From Alphaproteobacteria bacterium UBA6347 (GTDB lineage: Bacteria; Pseudomonadota; Alphaproteobacteria; CAAGCB01; CAG-977), in the NCBI GenBank assembly GCA_002440235.1, contig DJRZ01000023.1, positions 8,849 to 66,040 on the forward strand: a DNA stretch of 57,192 nucleotides, read 5' to 3'. Shown piece by piece: positions 35,769 to 44,743 of the stretch. A program made the translations under genes and the position numbers. How positions within the stretch are numbered: position 1 is the first letter of the stretch; each line of letters starts with the position of its first letter. Under the pieces are notes generated by a model. The model was given only the letters and a program-made list of their open reading frames with translations, was not told where the DNA came from and did no database searches.

Positions 35769-36041
35769 ATGTTGTACTGGGACTTAATCGAGGAGTTTCT
35801 GCCCGACTTTGAAGAACGCGCTGACGTGAAATTCGACACCTCTCTGTTCAGCTTCATTCACGGCGGAGAAGTGCCGGAAGAAGACTTGCCGGCATTAAAA
35901 ACTTTGGCAAAAAGCGGCTGGCTGGCGGAAGTGTTTTTTGCGACGGAAAAGCACCTGCTCAACGAGGCGTTCGAGGCTTATTTTGAAAAGGAAATTGCCC
36001 CGAAAATTTATTACAAGCAAAAGGAATGCGGCTCTGAATAG
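35769..36041 (+). CDS. Small acidic protein of unknown function
   Basis: A 90-residue acidic protein with no membrane segment or recognised motif. It follows the DUF2958 gene by 3 bp with an AAGGAGGA site inside that gene's end, so the two form an operon. It ends inside the terminator before oriT. Being small, acidic and in the leading region, it could be an anti-defence protein, but this is only position-based. Confidence 0.7.
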   Translation: MLYWDLIEEFLPDFEERADVKFDTSLFSFIHGGEVPEEDLPALKTLAKSGWLAEVFFATEKHLLNEAFEAYFEKEIAPKIYYKQKECGSE

Positions 36042-36058
36042 AGCCGCGTCCGTTTTTT
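36028..36058 (+). terminator. Terminator of the leading-region operon
   Basis: GCGGCTC and GAGCCGC pair around TGAATA, followed by GTCCGTTTTTTG. The stop codon of the preceding gene lies in the hairpin. Confidence 0.85.
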
Positions 36059-36060
36059 GA

Positions 36061-36289
36061 AAATCGGTCGCCGCACGCGCGGCGACACCGTTCGCGACAC
36101 CTCTAACAAAGGGCGGTCGGGCGGGTTTAGAGGTGTTTCGGCTGATTTGCAACTGCTTGATTTTATTGTTGAAGGTTTTTGGGCAGGATAGCCTTTTCGT
36201 ATGACGAAAAGCGGCGTTGCGTTCAAATTTTCGTTCGGCTATAATACTCCCGTCACACACATTTGAACGCTTAACTCTGCGAGGCATTT
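36061..36289. other. oriT: Probable origin of transfer (oriT)
   Basis: This non-coding stretch next to mobC and the relaxase gene is packed with inverted repeats: GTCGCCG/CGGCGAC (36067-36086), ACACCTCTAA/TTAGAGGTGT (36097-36106, 36127-36136), TTTTCG/CGAAAA (36194-36210) and GCGTTCAAAT/ATTTGAACGC (36219-36228, 36261-36270). GGGCAGGATAG (36181-36191) equals the RP4/RK2 nic core as I recall it. On the minus strand this reads CTATCCTG|CCC, placing the nick between 36184 and 36183. The TTTTCG repeat sits just 5' of it on that strand, as the TraJ-binding repeat does in RP4. Confidence 0.8.
36217..36270 (+). promoter_or_regulatory. mobC promoter with flanking operator repeat
   Basis: TTGCGT (36217-36222) and TATAAT (36240-36245) are 17 bp apart. 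The perfect inverted repeat GCGTTCAAAT/ATTTGAACGC overlaps the -35 and lies downstream of the start region. Binding of MobC or the relaxosome there would shut off its own synthesis, a common arrangement at oriT. Confidence 0.65.
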
Positions 36290-36619
36290 ATGGCGCGTAT
36301 TGTCAAGTCGTTCAGAATAGAACAAGAAATCTGGGACAGGCTGGAAGCCCGTTCGGGAAACACCTCCGAGCTGGTGCGCCTGTTCATCGTAACGGGGCTT
36401 TTTAAAATGGAACTGCCCCGACAAACCGAAATTGAAAAGCTCTGCGTTATTGAAGATCAGACGCGCCGCATCGGCGTGAACTTGAACCAAGCCGTCAAGG
36501 CTCTGAACGTTTCCTCCGACCACCAGAACGCTTTACCGGAAATCCGGCAAGCCTGCATGGATATACGCTTTTTGCGGCTGGCGATTCATAAATTAGTGAG
36601 CACCTACTATGGAAAATGA
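36290..36619 (+). CDS. mobC: MobC-like relaxosome accessory protein
   Basis: A 109-residue basic protein with a ribbon-helix-helix-like N-terminus (VKSFRIEQEIWDRLEARSGNTSELVRLFI) and the MobC motif RRIGVNLNQAVKALN in the middle. MobC proteins bind oriT and help the relaxase open the DNA. It overlaps the relaxase gene by 11 bp and directly follows the oriT region. Confidence 0.85.
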   Translation: MARIVKSFRIEQEIWDRLEARSGNTSELVRLFIVTGLFKMELPRQTEIEKLCVIEDQTRRIGVNLNQAVKALNVSSDHQNALPEIRQACMDIRFLRLAIHKLVSTYYGK

Positions 36620-37379
36620 ATACGATCTGCTGAAACGGCATTTGCGCGGGACTTATGTGAAGCGGGAAAAATTTCCGCTTTATTACACGCCTCCATGCAA
36701 AAAAGCGGCATCCATAAAATCGTGCGCCCGCCTGTTGCCGGAAGCCGTCGTCAAAGTGGCTTCATACATTAAAACGCCCGCAGAAGCGAAAAACGCCTTG
36801 CTGTATATTGCCCGAAAATCGGAAGGATTAGAGCGGGACGCACTTGTTTGCAATGAAAGTCTTGACTCGCTTCCCGTTTCGGAATTTGACAATGAAATCG
36901 CTTCTTACGCTTTCAAACAGCATCGCAAAAACGGCAATCAAATGGTGCATCTGATCGTGTCTTTCCCGAAGCGAATGAATGTGTCGGAACAGGACGCCTA
37001 CCGATTTATGGGACGATACATGGATCCGTTCGGGAAAAAGGGCTATCGATATTTGTACGCCGTTCACTCGCACCAATCGGCGACGCACGGGCATGTTTTG
37101 CTCTGCCTGTCGAACGGACGGGAACGATTGCAGTTCAAAAAGCCGCAGCTGATCATGCTCCGCCAACATCAGGTCGAAGTCGCCAAAGAGTTCGGCTGGG
37201 AAATGCAGGCGACGCGGTTTCAAGACAGGGATTTTTCGCTGACGCAGATGGTTATTCCGCGCAAGCACAAAACGATCCGGCAGCTTCGTGAGCTTCACGA
37301 ACGGAGGAAACCGAGAGAAAAAGATAGAAACGAGTCTTCAATTTTTGAACGAGTCGTCTATCTATCAAGAGTCTTTTAA
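36609..37379 (+). CDS. Relaxase (MOBP-like), possibly truncated
   Basis: A 256-residue protein with the relaxase core. A candidate catalytic Tyr66 lies in KNALLYIARK (motif I), and a histidine triad region VHSHQSATHGHVLL (His153, His155, His160, His162) matches motif III. VHLIVSFPKRM precedes it. The RP4-type nic match nearby fits the MOBP class. Relaxases usually carry long C-terminal domains; this one ends shortly after the nicking domain, at the point where base composition falls sharply into the restriction island, so the tail may have been lost. MobC overlaps its start. Confidence 0.8.
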   Translation: MENEYDLLKRHLRGTYVKREKFPLYYTPPCKKAASIKSCARLLPEAVVKVASYIKTPAEAKNALLYIARKSEGLERDALVCNESLDSLPVSEFDNEIASYAFKQHRKNGNQMVHLIVSFPKRMNVSEQDAYRFMGRYMDPFGKKGYRYLYAVHSHQSATHGHVLLCLSNGRERLQFKKPQLIMLRQHQVEVAKEFGWEMQATRFQDRDFSLTQMVIPRKHKTIRQLRELHERRKPREKDRNESSIFERVVYLSRVF

Positions 37380-37495
37380 ATCTGTCATTTTTTGAATTGA
37401 AAAGACACATTCCTTAGGTTATCATTTTTTTGTTCAAAGCCAAAATGAATGCTATGGTTCGATGGAAAGATTAAACTCTGTTTCAGGATATACTG

Positions 37496-40018
37496 ATGAA
37501 AACTTATGTTAGCTTGTTTAGCAGTGCTGGTATAGGTTGCTATGGATTCAAGATGGAGGGTTTTGAGTGCATTGCCACCAACGAAATAATTAAACGTCGC
37601 CTTGATATCCAAAAGTCTAACGGCAAGTGCAAGTATTCGACGGGATATATTTGCGGAGATATTACAAAAGACGAGACAAAAAAACAATTATATGATGAAA
37701 TTGATTTTTGGAAATCAAAAGAAAAAATCAAAAAAGTGGATGTTGTGATTGCTACTCCGCCCTGCCAGGGTATGTCTGTAGCAAATCACAAAAAAACTGA
37801 TACAGAAATTATTCGTAACTCCCTTGTTGTAGAATCGATTAAGATTGTTAAAGCGATTCACCCAAATTTCTTTATATTTGAGAATGTTCCGGCTTTTATG
37901 AAAACGGTTTGTACCGATCTTGATGGTTTAGACAAGCCTATAGCTGAAGCAATCAAAAATAACCTTAGTGCAGACTATTCTTATGCCTATCGAATTATCA
38001 ATTTCAAGAATTATGGGGCCTGTTCAAGCAGAACGAGAACGGTTGTAATTGGTGTAAGCAAGGAGTTTTCTGACGAAGTGTCTCCGTTTGAACTCTACCC
38101 TGATACAAAACCGGAAAAGACTTTGCGCCAAGTTATTGGGGCAATGAAAAGATTGAAAAATTTTTCTGAGATAGATCCGCTTGATATTTACCATTCTTTC
38201 AGAGCGTATCCAGAATATATGCGAGAGTGGATTGCAGATCTGAAAGAAGGTGAATCAGCTTTCGACAATGCCGATGAGAAAAAAAGGCCGCACCAAATTA
38301 TTGATGGGAAAATCGTTCTTAATCAACGGAAGAATGGAGATAAATACCGCAGACAAATTTGGGACAAAGTTGGTCCATGCGTTCACACAAGAAATGATCA
38401 GTTAGCAAGTCAGAATACCATTCATCCAGAAGATGATCGAGTATTCAGTATTCGGGAGCTTATGCGGATGATGACCGTCCCCGATTCATTCAAGTGGAGT
38501 GATGAATCTCTTGAACAACTGAACGAATTGCCAGAATCACAAAAAAGGGCATACTTGAAAAGAGAAGAAATCAAAATTAGACAGTCATTGGGCGAGGCTG
38601 TTCCGACTATCATATTCCAAAAAATTGCGGCTAATATCCGTTCTGTATTAGATACCACCCCCATAAATAGTGCTACTATTAACAGGATGGTTAACCAATA
38701 TAGATTTCAAAGTGTAGACGAGATAATTGCGTTTATTGAGACAAACCCGAAGAATCTTTCCATCTCCGCATTAAGCAGAATCGCAGAAATGTCGAATACA
38801 AGTCGAACAGATAACGCTGCTTTCTACACAAATAAGACTCTAATTACAGAAATAATTAAATCACTTCCGGATATCGAGAAAGACGAAATACGGATATTGG
38901 AACCATCGGCAGGTGTTGGTAATTTTATCCCCCTTATTCTCAAGCGTTTCGAGGGAAAAAATTTAATTATCGACTTGGTTGACATTGATCCAAACAGTTT
39001 AAGAATTGCAAAAGCATTATTGAAAAAGAACGGGCTTCCAGATTCTTGCCATATCAATTATATCGTAGACGATTTTCTACTCCATAAATTTAAAGAAAGA
39101 TACGATTTCATCATCGGTAATCCACCATTTTTCAAAATGAAAAACAATGCCTCATTACTAAAAAAATACCTTGAGTCGGCTATAAATAAAGAAACAACTA
39201 ATATCTGTTCTTTCTTTTTAGATAAGGCTGTAGAGATAGCTGATTATGTAGCGATTGTTTTCCCAAAATTCATTTTAAACACGCCTGAATTTGCTGTGTC
39301 AAGAAGCTATCTTTCCAAGAAAAGAATAGAGTGTATTATTGATTTTGGAGAAAAAGGTTTTCCAGGTGTTTTGATAGAAACGATAGCTTTGTTCGTCAAT
39401 ACTTATGCAAAACCTGAAAAAACGAAAGTTATATCTGTTACACATAATTTCGATATTTTGCAGAAACAATCATATATCTGTGATGAGAAACTACCTTACT
39501 GGATAATATACAGAAATGAGTTGTTTGATTCTGTTTTTCGAAAGATGGACTTTGATTGTTTTACGGTTTTTAGAGATCGTCAGATTACAAATAACAATAC
39601 GTCTTGTAGTGGTGAAATTAGGGTTTTGAAATCGAGAAACATTAGTGATGATGGTGCTAAAATCATTAACATTGATGGTTATGATTCTTACATTAAGAAA
39701 TCAACAGCATTAAGCTTGTCTGTATACGATTATTTGGAACGTAGTGATGTCTATATCACTCCCAATATGACTTATAAACCAAGAGTAATGAAAAAACCTA
39801 AAGGTCTATTGGTAAATGGCTCCCTCGCTATTCTGATTCCAAAGAACGGAATAAAGCTTTCAAAAGAACAATGCTTATACTTTTCAAGTAACGAATATAG
39901 ACAATTCTATCAGATTGCGAGAAACTATCAAACCCGTTCTCTAAATGTTGATGCTTGTTCTGTATTTTTCTATGGAGCACTACACGATGGGAAAAAGTTT
40001 TCTCCTGCTTATAAGTAA
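37496..40018 (+). CDS. Fused m5C + m6A DNA methyltransferase
   Basis: An 840-residue protein with two complete catalytic modules. Residues 1-385 are a cytosine-5 methyltransferase: motif I SLFSSAGIG (6-14), motif IV TPPCQG with catalytic Cys90, ENVPAF (129-134), SRTRTVVIG, and a closing GEAVPT motif near 366. Residues 440-640 are an N6-adenine methyltransferase: motif I LEPSAGVGNF (468-477) and motif IV NPPF (542-545). A 200-residue C-terminal target-recognition region follows. Fusions of both chemistries suit an asymmetric recognition site, where each strand needs a different mark. Its partner nuclease is the next gene. Confidence 0.9.
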   Translation: MKTYVSLFSSAGIGCYGFKMEGFECIATNEIIKRRLDIQKSNGKCKYSTGYICGDITKDETKKQLYDEIDFWKSKEKIKKVDVVIATPPCQGMSVANHKKTDTEIIRNSLVVESIKIVKAIHPNFFIFENVPAFMKTVCTDLDGLDKPIAEAIKNNLSADYSYAYRIINFKNYGACSSRTRTVVIGVSKEFSDEVSPFELYPDTKPEKTLRQVIGAMKRLKNFSEIDPLDIYHSFRAYPEYMREWIADLKEGESAFDNADEKKRPHQIIDGKIVLNQRKNGDKYRRQIWDKVGPCVHTRNDQLASQNTIHPEDDRVFSIRELMRMMTVPDSFKWSDESLEQLNELPESQKRAYLKREEIKIRQSLGEAVPTIIFQKIAANIRSVLDTTPINSATINRMVNQYRFQSVDEIIAFIETNPKNLSISALSRIAEMSNTSRTDNAAFYTNKTLITEIIKSLPDIEKDEIRILEPSAGVGNFIPLILKRFEGKNLIIDLVDIDPNSLRIAKALLKKNGLPDSCHINYIVDDFLLHKFKERYDFIIGNPPFFKMKNNASLLKKYLESAINKETTNICSFFLDKAVEIADYVAIVFPKFILNTPEFAVSRSYLSKKRIECIIDFGEKGFPGVLIETIALFVNTYAKPEKTKVISVTHNFDILQKQSYICDEKLPYWIIYRNELFDSVFRKMDFDCFTVFRDRQITNNNTSCSGEIRVLKSRNISDDGAKIINIDGYDSYIKKSTALSLSVYDYLERSDVYITPNMTYKPRVMKKPKGLLVNGSLAILIPKNGIKLSKEQCLYFSSNEYRQFYQIARNYQTRSLNVDACSVFFYGALHDGKKFSPAYK

Positions 40019-40073
40019 AGAGGTTGGTTTTCAGCAAAACTATTATCTTATGCTGATTTGGAGGTAAGCTTAT

Positions 40074-41300
40074 ATGCTAACGCAAGAAGATATACGGACA
40101 TTTTTGAATATAAAAAACTATGATTTAAGAATTAGCGGCAATGGTCGTTGGATTGATCAGAAATGCGCCGCTGATGTGGTAACGGTTGTTGCTGACTGCA
40201 TTATGAATTTTGGCTTTTCCCATAAAAAGGAGTTTTTTACTACTCTTGATGTTTGGCATTATGATTATACAGTTGAGAATGTCGAAGCAATTTTCAGAAA
40301 GCCTGGTGTTGAGCACATTAGCGCAAAAAACGAATATGATAAGTTCTTTCAGCAACCTATGGAAATGCTTGCATATTCAGGCGTGTTAAGGAAAGAAAAA
40401 AGAGGTTCTAGAAATTATTATGCCATTGCAAATGCTGGCGTGCTAGAGTATATCGCGTTACGCGAACGTAATGCTTTGTTCTTTCTCAGAACTTACATTG
40501 AGTGTGTTCTGCGAGATAGTGGTATTTACCATCTTTTCGAGGATTTTTTCCGCTTACAAACCAAAGACTCTTATGCTGATATGAAACAAGGATATGCTGA
40601 CTTCATAATGCAACATACCAAAATTAACGGTGCAGTAGAGTGCAATAGAATCTTTATAAAAGTCCTTAATCCTCTTGCATACTATAATCGTTCTTGTGGA
40701 ACCGAGAAAGGCCGAATGTCTGAACAGCCTATCACATACGATATGCTGATGTATAACCGCAATAATTTCAGAGATATTTATGCGAATAAGCCAAAAGGCA
40801 TTACTCGTAAAGAGTATGCGGCTGAACATTCTGCCGAAATTAATGATGCTTACTATCATTATCAGTCGGCAAAAGCAAAACGTTTTCTGCGAATCTTCAA
40901 TGATCAGACCAGAAATGGGAAAACGGAGCATTTGGATGGTATTCATATCAATGATAGGGCAATTCATATGCATCACATTTTTCCGGAAACAGAGTTTCCA
41001 GAGATTTGTTCCTATTTAGAGAATATTATCGCTCTAACCCCTACACAGCATTTGGGATATGCTCATCCGAACGGAAGAACATTGGAAATAAATAACGCCT
41101 ATCAACATCTGCTATTGCTTTCAAAAGCCGATAGAATCCAAGAAAATCTCAACAGTGCAACCGTCGAACATATTTATGATTTTTCAAATTTGTTGTATGT
41201 ATTGAATATCGGTTTTGATGATGATGTTGTTCTTGATATAGCAGATATGGATTTTGCTTCTGTTGTTAATGCAATCAACGTTCACTATGCTTCAGTATAA
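40074..41300 (+). CDS. HNH-type restriction endonuclease
   Basis: A 408-residue protein with an HNH site at residues 298-331: HMHHIFPETEF (His300, His301), Asn317 in LENIIALTPTQH, and His326. The rest has no domain I recognise and should carry target recognition. It begins 55 bp after the methyltransferase with a GGAGG site, the normal arrangement of a Type II restriction pair. Because the methyltransferase is a two-chemistry fusion, the site is probably asymmetric. A role as an unrelated HNH nuclease is less likely given the context. Confidence 0.78.
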   Translation: MLTQEDIRTFLNIKNYDLRISGNGRWIDQKCAADVVTVVADCIMNFGFSHKKEFFTTLDVWHYDYTVENVEAIFRKPGVEHISAKNEYDKFFQQPMEMLAYSGVLRKEKRGSRNYYAIANAGVLEYIALRERNALFFLRTYIECVLRDSGIYHLFEDFFRLQTKDSYADMKQGYADFIMQHTKINGAVECNRIFIKVLNPLAYYNRSCGTEKGRMSEQPITYDMLMYNRNNFRDIYANKPKGITRKEYAAEHSAEINDAYYHYQSAKAKRFLRIFNDQTRNGKTEHLDGIHINDRAIHMHHIFPETEFPEICSYLENIIALTPTQHLGYAHPNGRTLEINNAYQHLLLLSKADRIQENLNSATVEHIYDFSNLLYVLNIGFDDDVVLDIADMDFASVVNAINVHYASV

Positions 41301-41315
41301 TAAAGAGGAAATATT

Positions 41316-41726
41316 ATGATAAAGTTGTCATACGGGGTTCAAAGACAAGTTTGTTTTAACAACTTTTATGAATATTACTTTGCTTTGTGTTTTTTAGCTG
41401 ATTCAAGAAATGCAGAACTTCGATGGGAAAACAACGAAGATCAGGGTGCATGGGGAAGCGAGGGACGTATCCATTGCTTAGTTCCAGAAACAAATTTTCC
41501 TCCATTTTTTAAGTTTACTGCCGGACGCGGAAACGTATATGCAAGAATTAATTGTAATGAATATGTTGCAACTCTGATAAGGGAGCATAATTTCGAACAA
41601 AAATCCAAGCATCAAGATATAGAGGCTATTATGAAAACAGTCCCTCTTGAATACAGGCAATCTTTTCAAGATGGCTATGGTAGTAAATTAAATATGAATC
41701 CCGTATATGAAAAAAAATACTGTTAA
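41316..41726 (+). CDS. Unknown protein in restriction island
   Basis: A 136-residue protein following the HNH gene by 15 bp with an AGAGGA site. It is rich in aromatic residues and has no membrane segment. I do not recognise it. Position suggests an accessory or control factor of the restriction system. Confidence 0.6.
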   Translation: MIKLSYGVQRQVCFNNFYEYYFALCFLADSRNAELRWENNEDQGAWGSEGRIHCLVPETNFPPFFKFTAGRGNVYARINCNEYVATLIREHNFEQKSKHQDIEAIMKTVPLEYRQSFQDGYGSKLNMNPVYEKKYC

Positions 41727-41988
41727 ATATCAAACCAGCAACAGAACTGTAAACAAGGAGGTTATTCACTCATCAAGAACAGCATCTAATCCAGTTCATA
41801 CGATTTCTCAATCTTCTTCTCTTATTGAGATTTCTGTTGGAGATAAAGTTATTCACACGACTTTTGGTGAGGGAGTAATTATTACAATCAACGGAAAGAT
41901 TCTTTGTGTAAGCTTTCCAATACATGGAGAAAAAAAATTCTCAAATCCTTCTTCTTTTACAGATGGATTTCTGAAGAAAATTAAATAA
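41707..41988 (+). CDS. Small beta-rich protein, UvrD C-terminal-like domain
   Basis: A 93-residue protein. Residues 40-93 (SVGDKVIHTTFGEGVI, then VSFPIHGEKKFSNP) resemble the small Tudor-like domain at the C-terminus of UvrD/PcrA helicases, which binds RNA polymerase or proteins. It overlaps the preceding gene by 20 bp and has no convincing ribosome site, so the exact start is unsure. Confidence 0.6.
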   Translation: MKKNTVKYQTSNRTVNKEVIHSSRTASNPVHTISQSSSLIEISVGDKVIHTTFGEGVIITINGKILCVSFPIHGEKKFSNPSSFTDGFLKKIK

Positions 41989-42090
41989 ATTCCATCCTAT
42001 TTTTATAAACAGAAATATTAAATGCCCAAGAAAATGCCAAAAATCCTATAACGGCTGTTATGAATACGAAAAGCAGAAGCGGAAAACCAG

Positions 42091-43023
42091 TTATTTTTTC
42101 CCGAACGGAATATATCCTTTTGCAAAATTGACCGCTTTGTTCGGCAGATGTCCGATAAAGGTCAGAACAGGATTTGCGTCATTGACGTTCCCGACGTTCA
42201 GGATTTGGGACGGCGTGCCGATGATGATGCCGTAGGCTCCCCAAAGGAGTGCGCCGGTAAAGAGCATTTGCATATATCCGACCGTGCCGACCGTTACGGC
42301 AACGTTGTTGTCCTGGAACAGATTGAGGCTGTTCAGGTAAGTCAGGATTATGCCGATCGTGCCGCAGGACAGAACGATTTGAAGGCTGTTCGTCAGGAGA
42401 ATCCTTATCGCCGTATAGCTTGCCCTTTGAAACGGCGGCAAGGCGTAAAACGCGCAGAGAACGGGCGCAAGCAAAGTTATTGCGAACAACTGGACAAACA
42501 CGTTGAACAGGCTTGCGAATATCCGCCAAAGCAACAGGAAATAAATGACGGCGACAGGAATAATAGCGATTGCGAGTTTCAGGCTCGTCCACGAAACATC
42601 GCTCATCATCACGCCGATCTTGTCCAGAACGGGCGTAAAAGCGGATTCGACATAAGTCAACAAGGCCTCCGTGCCGGAGGACGATTTCAAAACGGCTTGC
42701 CCCTCGGACGTAATTTGCAGGATTCTGATGCCCAACTCCATTCCAAAATTGTAAATCCAGAAGCAGATGCCGCTCCAATACTGAAAGCTCTGCAACAACG
42801 CCGTCGCAATCGAAAGGTCGATGAACTCTTTTATCAAGCCTTGAATGTTCGGTTCCCTGCCGATCAGAGATTCACAAAGCCGGTAAATGATCCAAAGCAA
42901 AAACAGATAGGCCAGAAGCGACTTCAATTCGGGTGTTACGGCCTCGAAGAACGCCTGACAAAAAGAGAGCGTTTTCTGATTGAACACGTCAAAAATCTGA
43001 CAGGAATAGCACGTTTCAGCCAT
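42091..43023 (-). CDS. virB6: T4SS inner-membrane protein VirB6
   Basis: A 310-residue polytopic protein with about six membrane segments (near residues 35-52, 68-90, 145-175, 180-205, 215-238, 250-275), matching VirB6/TrbL. VirB6 forms part of the inner-membrane channel. ATG 43023 has a GGAG site and overlaps the virD4 stop by 8 bp. It is the last gene of the secretion operon; its usual position near virB5 has changed. Confidence 0.85.
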   Translation of the reverse strand: MAETCYSCQIFDVFNQKTLSFCQAFFEAVTPELKSLLAYLFLLWIIYRLCESLIGREPNIQGLIKEFIDLSIATALLQSFQYWSGICFWIYNFGMELGIRILQITSEGQAVLKSSSGTEALLTYVESAFTPVLDKIGVMMSDVSWTSLKLAIAIIPVAVIYFLLLWRIFASLFNVFVQLFAITLLAPVLCAFYALPPFQRASYTAIRILLTNSLQIVLSCGTIGIILTYLNSLNLFQDNNVAVTVGTVGYMQMLFTGALLWGAYGIIIGTPSQILNVGNVNDANPVLTFIGHLPNKAVNFAKGYIPFGKK

Positions 43024-44743
43024 CAAGTTTCTCCGTAAATCGTTTCTCGTTGAAGTAAAGCGGTGTTTCGCAATAAACGGGATGCGTCATAAAGCCCTGA
43101 CACAACAAAACGTGCCACCCGAACGGAATGGCTCCCCAATCCGCGACGGACATTAAATCACGCCCCTCGGCGTTATGGGAAACGGACGTATCACCTTTAC
43201 TTGACCGCGACAGGCTCCGCCGCTTTGCCGTTGTTTTACCGGTCATTTGGGACAGTTCCCTTTGCGTATTGAAGTTGTTTTGCGCATAAACCAATAAATA
43301 GGAACAGTTCGTTTTGATCGTGTCGAAGCCTTTGTCGCCGTATGTTGATTTGATTTGCGCGAAGTCCTGAACGATGATCCAGATGACCGCGCCCATGCCC
43401 GCGCCTTTGGACAGGAAGTCCGTCATCAGGTTGATCTTGGGCAGACTGGCGAACTCGTCGGCAAGAATCGCGATCGGACACTCGTCCGGCTTTTTCGGAA
43501 CGTCCAAAGCCCAGCCGAAGAACGTTTCAAAAAACAAAGCCGTCAGCACGCCCAAAGACTGCGCGTCTTGCTGCGGGAACTTGATGAACACGACGGACGG
43601 CGTGGCGCGCAAGTCCCGCCATTCAAACGAACATTCCCTTGTCGCGCCTTTGACCGCCCGACTGCGCCAGATTTGAAGCTTTGACAAAAACGTCGTCGTA
43701 TGCGATCCCGCTTCGTTGTCGGGCGCGTTCACCCAAGACGCAAGGTCGGTTAAAATCCGCCGCGGCGCGCCGACCTCCGCCGCAAAGCGAAGCAGGTCGC
43801 GCAGGTTGTCCTTGGCGGAATTGACCGCCTCCGCCCCTTTTGAAAGCAGCGTCTGCACATCGACGTCTTTGGCGACAAACCCGAACACGCGGGACAAGTG
43901 CGGTTCGCGGTAGGTTTCATAGTTGGCGACGGTCGCGGGATTGTTCGGATCAAGCCGCTGTTCCGCAATTTCCGCCAGATACACGGCAAGCAAAATCAGC
44001 GCCGCGATATGCTTTTTGGCGTTTGCCTCCCAGTGATCTTCCGACTGCCCTTTCTGACCGACCAGCATCGCGGCGATACGCTCCGCCTGCCGTTCCGCTT
44101 TACCGAAAGAGGAAAGAACGGACGGAAACACCTTTAACGACAAGGGATTCCAAGAATCTTTCGAGTATTCATCAGACCAGTCGATCGTGTAAACCGTCTT
44201 GCCCGCTTTTTTCAACGGCTCGGCAAGCAGAGTTTTCAGCTCGCCTTTCGGATCGGCGATAATCAGCGCCCCTTTGAACGACAAAGCCGTCGGAATCACA
44301 AACCCCGCCGTCTTGCCGCTTCGCGTCGGAGCCAGAGCGATTCCGTGACGCAAACAGGTCGGGGAAAGCAGTTTCCGATCAACCTTGCCCACAATCACAC
44401 CCGAAGCGTTCTTTCGGTCGGTCAGCCCCATGCGTTTCAGGTCGGGAACGGTCGCAAACCGCGCTTCGCCGTAAGCGGATTCCTTTGCGATAAAACAGGC
44501 ATACGCCGCCCAAAGCATCAACGCGGCAAGCAACAAAAATCCGCTTGCCCCGATACCGAACTTTTGCCAATCGACGCCCGCAAAATCCGCCTTGACCACA
44601 ACGGCGCGGGCATAACGCAAACAAGCGGCGAACACTTTGCCGTCCCGCACGGCGCCGCCGTACACGGCGCACAGAACGCACAAAACAATCCCGCACAACA
44701 AAACGCGCCGTTGCAGCTGCCGCGTTTCAGACCATGGCGTCAT
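43016..44743 (-). CDS. virD4: Conjugative coupling protein VirD4
   Basis: A 575-residue protein with two N-terminal membrane helices (13-32, 64-84), Walker A APTRSGKT (138-145), a DPKGEL segment just after, and Walker B IAILADEFASL with a later VQDFAQIKS motif. Coupling proteins bring the relaxase-DNA complex to the secretion channel and pump DNA. ATG 44743 shares bases with the virB11 stop (TGATG). Confidence 0.95.
   Translation of the reverse strand: MTPWSETRQLQRRVLLCGIVLCVLCAVYGGAVRDGKVFAACLRYARAVVVKADFAGVDWQKFGIGASGFLLLAALMLWAAYACFIAKESAYGEARFATVPDLKRMGLTDRKNASGVIVGKVDRKLLSPTCLRHGIALAPTRSGKTAGFVIPTALSFKGALIIADPKGELKTLLAEPLKKAGKTVYTIDWSDEYSKDSWNPLSLKVFPSVLSSFGKAERQAERIAAMLVGQKGQSEDHWEANAKKHIAALILLAVYLAEIAEQRLDPNNPATVANYETYREPHLSRVFGFVAKDVDVQTLLSKGAEAVNSAKDNLRDLLRFAAEVGAPRRILTDLASWVNAPDNEAGSHTTTFLSKLQIWRSRAVKGATRECSFEWRDLRATPSVVFIKFPQQDAQSLGVLTALFFETFFGWALDVPKKPDECPIAILADEFASLPKINLMTDFLSKGAGMGAVIWIIVQDFAQIKSTYGDKGFDTIKTNCSYLLVYAQNNFNTQRELSQMTGKTTAKRRSLSRSSKGDTSVSHNAEGRDLMSVADWGAIPFGWHVLLCQGFMTHPVYCETPLYFNEKRFTEKLDG

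Larger units (their letters stand above)
37380..42000. mobile_element. AT-rich restriction-modification cargo island
   Basis: Base composition changes abruptly after about 37316: codons become A/T-ending and the text returns to the element's usual composition near 42090. The four plus-strand genes inside form a restriction-modification block. No transposase or flanking direct repeat was found, so the mode of entry is unclear. The drop in GC content points to a separate, distant source. Confidence 0.75.

Noticed and set aside
41989..42090. Hydrophobic frame on the minus strand after virB6
   Set aside because: It reads like a membrane helix but has no start codon of its own and only continues out of the virB6 sequence in another frame.
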